Assembly (NCBI GenBank): GCA_022495005.1
Contig: JAGYXB010001414.1
Location: 1,054,001 to 1,118,000 of the forward strand
Source: Rhyacophila brunnea
Taxonomy: Eukaryota > Arthropoda > Insecta > Trichoptera > Rhyacophilidae
Direction: 5' to 3'
Length of the DNA: 64,000 nucleotides
Shown one piece after another: positions 22,401 through 34,400 of the stretch. The notes under the pieces are model-generated. The model was not told where the DNA came from. It did no database searches and was given only the letters and a program-made list of their open reading frames with translations. Within the stretch, counting starts at the first letter, position 1, and the number at the start of each line of letters is the position of its first letter. Position numbers and translations under genes: made by a program.

Positions 22401-25400
22401 GTCAGGAATATTCACACAATGTCACCACGATACGTAGAGGTGTGTATACTGACCTGACAAATATTTAGATGAAATATGATTGGGTTTCATGTTTTACATA
22501 ATAAAAATCTCGTGATGAATGAATTACCTGGATAAAATTAGACAGATTTATTTATATGAAGATTCTGTACCATAAAGATTATTATTACGAAGATGATATT
22601 TAGTGGTATGTATAAATATAATTGAAGCAACAACTTAAGTCTTCCTATAGTATGCTGATGTTAACTGCATTTTATACAACTAATAGCTACTTCCAGTGAT
22701 GGAGCATAACTTTTAAATATAGAGCTACATCTGAGGCTGTATAGTAAATGAAAGCCATCAGTATTGTAAATTATACATTTATTTTGTTTCAATATTCTTA
22801 ATTTCATTATCAGAAGCATGACCTTGCACTGTAGGGTGACGTCGGTTGCCCTGCTAGTTGACAGTTGAGATGGCGAGATTGGGCATTGCGAATTTCCACT
22901 CTTGCACTCAGCTTTCGTTTGGCTTCTGGTATATGTGGCCTTTTCTCAATTTTTGAACCCTCGGCTAACCCTTTTCGTGAATTTCACCAGTCGCGATTGT
23001 ATTTTGTTCCCTAATATCCTGGGAATTTTCATTGCAATTCTTACATACTGCTTACCAGTTACAACATTGTTGAAAAGCGACATTCGTCGTCAATGCAACA
23101 AGTGATTAGCTTTAGTGCAGTACTTTTTGGGACAACTGAAACTCTGTTCGTACCCCCTCACTCAGACTCGAAAAGGACGTAGTTCTATGTCAATAAGAAA
23201 AAAAATGAATATCGAAAAAGAGATTGGCAAAAGTACACAACATATTATCCAGAAGTGTAGAAATAACATTTTTATTTTCCTATCCATAGGTAATGAGGAA
23301 GAAATCTCACTTGGTCCTCAGAATGTTGGAACAGCGCATTGGCCAAGAACTACTTCTGCAGGTTTTCAACAAACAACTTTCACTTGCGTCAAATGCTGCT
23401 TTGACGAGAATCAGCGGTGGGTTATGGGGCAATCTTCTTCTCTCAACAAATCTCTTTGTGAAGGCGATATTCACAGTAACAGGAAAAGACATGGCCGTCT
23501 TTGTCGACCAATGGGTGAGGACTGGAGGACACGCTCGATTCACACTCAGCTCGGTATTCAACAGAAAACGGTAATTTCCATTTATATTGTTATCTACGTC
23601 AGGCAGAGCATAATGCTGTCGTCACATTATGAAGAAATATATTTTAATCAGAAAGGTTTTTTTTAAGCCATTCTGTTTCAACGTCTAATGAAGGTTAAAT
23701 ATCATATTAGCTGTTTTCATCTTCTGAACAAGGTTAACTTATTAAAACTAAATTAGTCTCACAAATTCTTCACCGACAGGGTCTTGCACTTCACTTACTA
23801 CAAAATATTTAGTCTTAAATAACATACTCGAAAACTTCATATTTTAGCAGCGTTGCCAACATCTCAAGAAAAGACCCAAGATCTCACAAAAAAATCTAGT
23901 ATTTTTGAATAGACATCTGTCATAAGGTGTTAAATCTAGCGTTTTTTGACATCACAAATAGCTTTAACTTTCTCATAAAACCTAGAATATTACACCAGAT
24001 TTTCTTAAAAATTAACATGATTGCCTTTTGTACCTTATATTGCCTTATCTTGCCAATAAAATAAATGGTATGTAAATTATTTTCGACATGACCAAATTTT
24101 GTACATGCGATGGTTTTTAGCTGTAATTATTGGTTGTGAAACAATAAATTCTTCTTCATACTTTGCTCTCGTAAAAACCATGTTAATAATCATGAATTAT
24201 TTTTTGAAATGTTAGTTTCTAGCCATTATTTTTACTTTGTGAAGTTTCTAACTTATTATCTTACCCTATTTGGCTTATTTTTGTTAATGACAATTTTATT
24301 GGCAACACTGTATTTTAGTTCTCATGGCATGGTCGATTCACATATAGCATTAGAATTAACAATAGAGCATTCACCATTTCACCGTGTCGACGGTTTCCAT
24401 TTCATTTTTATCATGACTTGTATACAATTTGTGATTTTATCATTTCATGAAATCCTGTGCATTTGGAGATATCTTCATATGTATAAGTCATTTACTATTA
24501 TACCTCTATCCAGTAGCTATCTAGCAGGTAGAAATTCATGGATTCGAGAATTAGCAACAATTAATAGTTGGTTTAGATCAGGGATGGCGAACCCTTTTAC
24601 GTACATGTGCCAAAATTTCCCAAATATTATTTTTTGACTGTCTGATGTGCCGACCAGTTTTTCGAGTAGTTCGAACAGGATAAAAATGAAAAAATAGTTA
24701 TAAGAATTCTATTTAAAAAGTTCAAAAATTATAAGCAATTGAGTTCTTGAGTATTATTACTATTATAATACCTACTTAGTTTGGTTCTTTACGCATAAAT
24801 TGACGCCAAAATTTCTCGGATCACAAGAGGCATCCTCTCGCTAACAGTGGTCTCAAGCATTGTAAAATGATTGTAAATCGATCAAAATCAGAGGTTCTCG
24901 ACACGGCTTACCCTCCGTCTGTTGAGGTCAGTGCTATAATATTATGTGTGACACCTAAAACCTAAGGACACATATATGCAATTTAAATTAATTATAATGC
25001 TTATTCTTCAAGAGTATCAGCTGCCTATTATTTTTTATACAATGCGATCTGTCATTTATGCATGAAGTTTGTCATTTCCGTTTGCCCATCGATTGAAAAA
25101 TGGTATTGGTAAAAATATTTTAAACCCCGAAGAAAATAGGCATTTTTAATATTATACCTAATATAATATATATTTAGGTATGTGTAAAACTATTTGTAAA
25201 AAAAATATCTTTTAAATTATATATCTATTTTTTTCTCTGCAACACAAAACATTCGCGTGCTATGCAAAATCATCTCCTGTGCCATAGGTTCGCCATCCCT
25301 GGTTTAGACTATATTCTATGTTCTGCAATCACCAAGAGATAATAAGTAAGATTTTGAATATCGAATCGTTCCTGTCACCATCTTGTATCATCTTTCGCTC

Positions 25401-28400
25401 TTACAGGAATACGGTTGAACTGGAAATCAGGCAGGACGCGGTCGGCCAAAAAGGAATTCGAAAATACGTTGGACCGCTTCTGTTGACTCTCCAAGAATTG
25501 GATGGAACCTTCAAGCATACGCTTCAAATCGAAAACACCGTTGTAAAAGCTGACATCACGTGCCACTCGAAGAGCCGAAGAAATAAAAAGAAGAAGATTC
25601 CACTCTGTACTGGAGAGGAAGTGGAAATGGATCTCACTGCCATGGAGTAAGTAATATACATAGCTCAATTTGATTAAAAGTTGTCCTTCCACTAACAATA
25701 TTGAAGAAAACCTTCTCTGGAAGACCTAAGTATATAAAAGTGGAGGTGAAAAAAGGATTAATCGACCAATGTTTAAATTAGCCGTAAGTCCTGTTGCATT
25801 GCAGATTCATTTGTAGCAATCTTTACTCTATTATTGCCCGCAAAAACTTGAAGTAATTCAATACAATTTTAGATTCACTCAAATAGTCGATTTTGTAGAT
25901 TATTAAATGTACAGATATGTATTATCAAGATGATTTATGATAACTAGACTCCGGTCAGCCGGAGTTCTTTTTTTTTGGGGACGGACTCTAATATTACAAC
26001 ATTTTTTAATTAAAAAATGCGTTAATAATTTATGGAACCTATGTTTTTCAGAAAAATAAGGTGTACGATGTAGTAGGTACAATGAATTATGAAATAAATA
26101 TTATTGTTATAGTATCTTTATGAATACCGAGGAATTTTCATTATGTAAAAGCGATGGTATTAGTATAGTTTAGTACCTACTTATTTAGACAAATTATTGA
26201 AGAATACAGTCACAGTAGTTCATTAACTATTTAATGTGATCTACGGCGGAGAAAAAAATAACAAGTATGTGAGAACTTCCAGAGATCATCGCATCCGAAC
26301 TGAATGTGTGAATTCAAATATGGCAGTGATTTTACTTGTGCATGCGATGCCATCATCGCACTCGATTCTACATTTTGTGCACTGTACTTTGTATTTTGGC
26401 TGAAATATCACAATAGATTTTGATAAAACACTAAGTAATTTTGCAAACCAAATTACTATTATGTAATATGATGTTATTTGCATGGAGGATGTTTTGGCCC
26501 TTGGGTAAATCTACAATCTACCTCGAACAACTCTGCATGTTTTACTCCAAGAATCAAAACTCTTCGTCATCATAATACGTGCACAGTATGTCAAACTTGT
26601 ATCTACCTACAGACTATTCATATGAATTTATTCAACAAAATTTCCCATTGCGGTAGCTAATAATATTTATAATAATATGTTAACATATTTAAAATAAATG
26701 TATCATATGAAAATATATAATAGCTGTGGAGGGATGTATCTCTAAAATTTCAGCTTAGCTGAATATATTTGTGATGAATGATTTACATCGCAATTGAATA
26801 TAACGCAGGTAGCTTAGTTGGCAGAGCACATTGGCGTGAATCCAGTGGGCGCAGGTTTGTATCCTGCTGGGCATCATATTATTTTTTAATAAGATCTTTT
26901 CAGTTTTCTTTGATGTGCTTTCAAACTATGTAGCTACGAGGGTGGGTCAATAAGTCCTTAGAAAAGCCGACAGGTGGCGCGACTAGTACTGTAAGCGGTT
27001 TGTTTTCATGCAGCGGCACTACCGATTCAGTATGCTGCGAAGTTTCAATCAGATTGGTCGGGTTGTTGTGTGTTTCTCGTACATTTAAAAAAAAAATTTG
27101 CTTGTGGAAAATGGAAAAATGGAAAATGGAGAAAATTGAGTTTAGAGCTGTTATTAAACATTTTAATATAAAAGGGTTAACAGCAAAGGAAATAAAAAAT
27201 GAGTTGGATTTAGTTCACGGCATATCTGCTCCTTCACTTGCAACTATTTATAACTGGTTAAATGAATTTAAACGTGGTCGTACATCAACAAAGGATGAAC
27301 CACGCTCAGGACGTCCTGTAGAGGTGACTACACCAGAAATGATCAATAAAATCCACGATATGGTGTTAAGTGACCGAAGATTAAAGTTGAGTGAGATAAT
27401 TGAGGTTACAGGGATCTCAAAAGGTAGCGTCATTTCTATTTTACATGACAAATTGGGCATGAAAAAAATTTCTGCAAGATGGGTGCCGCGTTTGCTCACA
27501 GTCGACAATAAACGCAATAGGGTGGTGGCCTCTAAAGCCCTGTTGTCGCTCATGCAACGCAATCCGGATGAATTTTTTCGTCGCTTTGTGACTGTAGATG
27601 AAACATGGATACACCACTATACTCCCGAGACGAAAGAACAGTCAAAGCAGTGGATTGCGAAAGGCAAACCATGTCCAAAGAAGGCGAAAACCGTAAAATC
27701 AGCTGGTAAGGTTATGGCTACTGTATTTTGGGATGCACGTGGAATTATTTTCGTTGACTATTTGGAAAAAGGAAAAACAATAACAGGGGATTATTATGCA
27801 TCTTTATTGGACCAGCTAAAAAACGAAATTGAAGAAAAACGGCCTCATTTAAACAGGAAAAAAATCCTCTTTCATCAGGACAATGCCCGTGTTCACACAT
27901 GTTTACGATCAATGGCTAAAATTGAAGAATTGAAGTTCGAATTGGTCGACCACCCACCGTATTCGCCAGATTTAGCCCCCAGTGACTTTTTCCTTTTCCC
28001 AAACTTAAAAAAATGGCTAAGTGGACAACGTTTTTTTTCAAATGAAGAAGTCATCGATCGGACAAATGCTTATTTTGAGGACCTTCCGAAAACTTATTTT
28101 TCTGACGGTTTAAAAAAAATTGAGAAACGTCTAACCAAGTGTATTGAGCGTTTCGTACCCCTTGGGTACCACTGGATGACGGCATTTGTCCAGCGGCCGT
28201 CCTTTCGTCCTTTTTAAATCAAATAATAATACCTAAATACATGAATAAATGGGCGTGTCTGGAAATCTGTAGGTACATACACAGTTCGCCGTATCCGAAA
28301 TATTGTATGGGTAATAATATATGGTCGTATATTAAAGACTGTTCAACCTCTTTAGGTCGTATAGTACTGAGATAAAATTCATGTCTAAATAAAACACGGT

Positions 28401-31400
28401 TCTTGTCGGTTTACAGGAAGCCAGTGGCAAACAAATTTTGGAAATAGCCGATTACTGGATAATTTTTTGTTAGGTTAGGTTTTCATTATTGAATTAATAT
28501 TCATATTGAATCTAATAAAATTGGATACCTTATCTTATAGTATACGGTCATCTCTTTAGATCCGATCCGATAGAAAGCTCACCGCAAACTGTGCCACGGT
28601 GAAATGCATTACGTACAATTTACATGTAACCTTAAATGGGACGGGCGGTGACTTTTTTTTAAATTAACTGTAACCTACATTTTATCTACTTAAGGTTTTA
28701 TAACTAATTTAATCACGGGAAGTAGTAAAATGTGTGGCATTGCGGATTAGTAGCTCTGTAATATTCTAAATCTAAATGTATTAACGTAATATGTATAATG
28801 AACGTAAGTGCAAAACCCTTAGAAGAATGCAATTACGGCTGACGCAATACACAATATATAATAACATAATATATTATAATTACTTATATAATAATTATTC
28901 AAACGAATATTTCCAGAAAACCTATTGTTTTGATACTATACACATACTTGGTAATGGTATCAATGTGATACTTTTAGAATATTTCAAGGTCCACGCACAA
29001 AAACTTTCAACATTTGTAGGTATCAATTAATTGGTATTTGTATGCATAGTAGTTGTACGTACCTACGAAAAAGTTCTTAGAAATATAATTATTAAAACAT
29101 GTATTTTTATACGCATTGTATAAAATGGTTCACTATTGCTTACAATAAAATTGCTGTGACAAAAAGAACAATAAAAGTGGTAACTCGAGAATCTTAATTG
29201 GTTCATGTTATTATCAATTGTTTGCAATACGCCGCTCAGCTAAAATTATTTTCGCAAGATAATTATGATAAGTACCTTCGCACCTGAGCTGGCAGAAAAA
29301 ACAACTGACAAATTGTAGAAATCCATACTAAGAATCATTTGGGCAAAAGTCTCCTTAGGATATTGGATTCGTCCACCATTTTAATGTGTTTTTTTATGGG
29401 TTGACGGTTAAAAACGTGAGCTGGCTGAAAAGTGTTATAATACGTTGTCCAATTTAACTTTTTTAATATCATTTATGCATGCTACTTTTCCAGTGATTCT
29501 CCTGTCCTATGGATCCGTCTCGATCCGGAAATGTCTCTACTGCGTAGTGTGGTAATCTTCCAACCGGATTACCAATGGCAGTACCAACTGCGGCACGAGA
29601 GAGACGTGACCGCTCAAAATGAGGCCATCTATGCGCTTGACAAGTACTCCACTGCTGCCACCAGAGCTGCATTAACAGAGACCATCGAAAATGAACAAGT
29701 CTTCTATAAAGTTAGATGCAAAGCGGCACAGTGTCTCACCAAGGTATGTTATCTTACGATACTAACTCATTTTGGCCACCCAAGGATATAGCCAGATACG
29801 TCTTCAGCCAGTCTTGTACCACCAATTAAGTTTAACTTCAAGTTAAGTTACCATCGAATGCTCTGTTTTTATTTTAAATGTTTAAATGTATAGAATCACT
29901 CTGTGTGTCGTTTTTTAGTTGGTCTGCAATATACATCCCTACCGCACTTCCGCCACCAGCTCTCACGTCTATCGGGGAATATAGCTGACGTACAATGGAT
30001 GCCAAGATAGCAATCTCACAGACACTCTTGGGACCGTAAAAATATGAGCTCGAATTCACTTCTCATCAGATTTTTCTCACGGAATCAGCTGTAAAACTTT
30101 TGTCAATACCAGCCGGCAGCTATCATCCACAACTGTTATTGTACTTCCGCTGCTTGTACTGATTATTCTGAATAAATGACCGTTTTCTGCAACTTCACTT
30201 TGATTTACTGAACCGCTGTATCCTCCATATAGAACCAGTAACGGAGCTGACTACCGGTTATTTTGGTTTCGGTATTCGGTTATTTTGTACATTCATACAT
30301 ACATACTTAAATTATTCTTTTCTTCAAATTAATGGATTTAATTTATAGCTATTATCCCATACCTCCAAGATTCTCTAATTATCTGTCAGTCTTCCTGCTT
30401 CTCCACATTATAAAAGCATGTCAACGATTCAGACTTGTTTATAGCTCTTGTTCAAGTCAACACAAAAGTTACTTCTGTACATACTTGGACTCTTCTGTTA
30501 TTTTACAGATTGTACCGCATTCTTTGTGCTGTTAATTCACTGCTTCTATACAACAATACAACTCGCTATCGTAGGTTTATAAACATTTTTTTTAATCATC
30601 TATCTTTATTTACTTCCCAGGTTGCCAATGCAATGGTAGGCAGTTGGACCGGTCCCCCCGCCATGTTGACGATATTTAGAAAGATGTTCGGATCATTTGC
30701 GGCTCCTCATATAGTCCGGCAAAACAATTTTGACAACTTCCAGCACTACTTTCTACAAAAGACTATTCCCGTCGCAATGGCTGGTAAGAATACCATCCGT
30801 TTTTCAGTTTGGTTTCTATCTACACACCTGTTAAATTCCTTATACATAGTATTGTTAACACGTTAATATTGTTAAGACTAGTCCAGAACTTTATACATCT
30901 ACCCGCAACCAAATTATATAATTGTTTGTAAACTTTTGCCATTACACCTTGCTTGAAACTCAACGCATGTTCACATCTGTAATTTGGCCAAAATAATAAT
31001 GCGGCAGGGCTCCAGAAACCAGACATTAACATGCAAAGCTCATGAATGGAATTCTTGATATATATGCCTATTGTATGACAACATCTTTTTGGCTACGTGT
31101 TAAAACTGTGAACTAACATGCTCCGCCCATTTTTACCCGGAATTCCATTATAAACTAAGAAGCTCCTCCCATTTAGTAGACAGCAGCGCCTAGAAGCGTA
31201 GCCAAGAAGATGTTGTCGTACAATAGTTTGTGTTGCAATAAGTGAGCGATGACTTATGAATTACAAATAAACACTAGGTCATACTTTAGAGGGAGCGCAG
31301 TGCACTTTTATGGTGTTAGTACAACCGCCACTGACATGTACTAGTGTAATGCAGAGTAGTGTTTTATCGAGAGTAGTACCTTCAATATCTGTTCTTGTAT

Positions 31401-34400
31401 TTTATCGATGAATTTTATATTTGGTTGATTTATTTGGGTATGTTTACTAGAGGGCCTTTCATCCAATATTTTCGAATGCGATTTTACGCCAGATGGCGTG
31501 CAAAACGTATAATTCCGTTCATGGAGATTTTGTACATAAGCATCTTGCCGAACCCGAACACCTAATGCCCCTCTACCATAAGTTTAGCGAACCGATTGCT
31601 AAATTCGGCAGAGTCGATTTTTGACAGATTGCAACTGACAGCCCGCGTTTGTTGATAATTGTCATACCTAGGTACTTGTTTTCTTCCGTATTTCATTATG
31701 ATTCAGTGAATTATTTTGATTATTGTCTAATGGTATTATCTATTTTACAATTGATCCTATAATTGGTGCTTCATTTTATTCAATCATGAATGCTTTATTT
31801 ATAGGTACTAAACTTTGCTTTCGTAGATGAAGCTAATTTACAATGCCGCAAATTTCGTAAAAGCGGCGACGTTTTCGAATTTAAGAGTCTCGTTAGTAAA
31901 TACTCATCAGACGCAGATTCATGAAAATCAAATAAAGATAATATAATATTTTTAACAACTCAATTCACATGATTATGCTGGAATCGATTTATGTATAATA
32001 ATTATATGGTAGGTAGGTATACTATCACGATAACCATTTACTTTCATTTGTTTATATTGTAATGATTATATTTATTCAATAACGTTTATTCGGCATTCGG
32101 ATTATCCGGCCATAATGTAGTATTAATCTAAAAATATAAGAAATAATGAGTATGTAAATGACGTAGCGATTTTAACAACTTTCATTTTCAATATTGGCAT
32201 TGTATTACTACTAGAGGTATCTCGCGGCAAAATGCAAAAATTACGTCCTGTGTCGTTTTTGTTTGACGTTTAAGCGTCCATAGACATCAAACTTGTTAAA
32301 AAGTGACCACAGAGAAAGATATTCTTCTGATTTTGGTAGAATGAATACTTGATCCAAATATGCGAGCATACCCGAACACTATGATTTGAGTGAAGCATAA
32401 CGGAACACGAAGCGATGTCTGTATACAGTTTCGCAAGCACTTCCATGAACACTCGACTAGTTAGTAAATGGTTGTAAACGGAAACAGCGTAAGTTTGGAA
32501 GGTAATAAACGATTCAGTTTGGCTTATTCCATGGATAGGGTTTAGATATCTGCGACATACATAATTATTCAATATTATGCAAACATTACAATATTATAAT
32601 TATACAATATTTTACCTTACAGGACTTAGAAACACTCACGGAATATGCCCACCTGAAGTCAACCGCTTTCTCCTCGACCTTTTCAAGTACAATGATAATT
32701 CCAAGAATCACTACTCTGATAATTACTACCGAGCAACTCTTGTCGATGCTTTGTCCGCTACCATTACTCCTGTAGTGTCCGTAGTACACCAGGTAACCAA
32801 TGCATTACCACAATATCATAATGAAGTAAATGACAGTTCAGTTAACCATTAATAATTTATGTATATATTGATATTTTTGTAGGGTGCCCCTATAACTGCG
32901 GAATCTTTATCAGCCGATACAAAACTGGTGCTTGAAGAAATAACCAGAGTTCTCAATTTAGAAAAGGTGTTACCGTGTTATAAAAACACCGCAACTGTCA
33001 GTTGTTTACGAGCCGTTAGACGCTTGCAGCAGTGTGGTCATTTACCCAGTACCCCGACATTATTCAGGAGCTATGCGGAGTATGGGCAATACATCGGTAA
33101 TTCAATCAATTTTATACTTGCATTTAAATAATTTTATCCAGGTTATTAATTTAAATGACCAAATAACGTGTTTTTAATAATGGAATAAGTCTTTTTTTAA
33201 TATATTGCAGATGTACGATTAGCAGCTTTGGAGTGTCTAGTTGATTTTGTTCGGGTAGATGGTCGAGCGGAAGACCTCAGTTCACTTTTGACTGTGGTGG
33301 AAAGCGACCCTGACCCGGCCGTTCGTCACGGTCTCGCCCAATTAATGGTGAAGATGCCACCTTTCCAAAAGGCCCTCAAACATAGGCTGGACACTGAAAG
33401 CCTGGTCCACCGATTGTGGAACAACATCACCGGACTGCTCTCGAATGACTCTAGACTGAGATGCGATATAGTCGACTTGTATTATACATTGTACGGTTCA
33501 AAAATGCCCATCTGTCTGCCGCTACCCGAGCTTCAGGCCATGATGAGACAGTCGCATCACCGGGAGTACAAAGAGAGGGAAAAAGAGAGGCAAAGACAGT
33601 TAGACAAGGAGAGCAAGTGGGAAAGAGAGAATGATTGGCAAAACGAGAGAGATAAGCAGAAACAACTGGAGAGGGAAAGAGAAAAAGCACTGATGCCACC
33701 TTTTGAAGATGTTAGTAGATATTGTTTAATAAACAAAAATAAAAAAGTCACTTTAGTTTAGCAATAGTTATTTCACAGTGCTTTTAAACCAATGTTAATT
33801 ACCACGATGGCACAATTTCATATTATTATATTATTTAACAGTGGCGAAGGATGGAGGTAGGCTGTGGAGATCCGACATAAATAATGCACACTAAACTTTG
33901 TCAGTCATGCTTATTTGTTTTCATTGTTTTATTAAATACATTCATGAAAAAATTATAATTATTCTGAATAGCCAATCAGACGGTAGATAAAATGAGTGTT
34001 TTTCATTTTCAATTATTAATATTTCATCTATGGGCGATTTATCTGTGTTACATTTTACAATGTCTTATTGATTTCAGACAAAACCTACCCTGCCAATGAA
34101 GGGTACAGTAATCAAAACCGAAATAGGCACAGTTAAACGAAGGGCAGAGTCTCCCCCGCCGCAGCCTGTGATACCCATACCTAGCTCTTTGATTCCTCCC
34201 GCGCCCAACCCGGTGACCAGCCATGATATCGAAAATATCATCAAGCAAGAACCCATTGATATCAAAATGGAAATACCCGATGACAATGACTGCGCTATAG
34301 TTCCATTGCCCACCGATAATGTCATAAAGGTAAGGTTAAGGTTAATCCCATTTGTTTGTATTTAATCATGTATGTTATTCATAATGTGTAATAATTACTA

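Noticed and set aside
23115..23666. 183-residue frame on the + strand
   Set aside because: It overlaps TAF2 exon 9 in another frame, and the exon frame is the one with clear homology.
24209..24637. 142-residue hydrophobic frame
   Set aside because: It is intronic in TAF2, AT-driven in composition, and its C-terminus is the inverted repeat of the hAT element at 24579.
25948..25975. Perfect hairpin followed by a T run, like a bacterial terminator
   Set aside because: It lies within an intron of a spliced eukaryotic gene. Rho-independent termination does not apply, and it is probably a transposon remnant or chance palindrome.
28470..28490. GTTAGGTTAGG resembling insect telomere repeat TTAGG
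   Set aside because: Only two units are present, inside a gene intron, so there is no evidence of telomeric origin.
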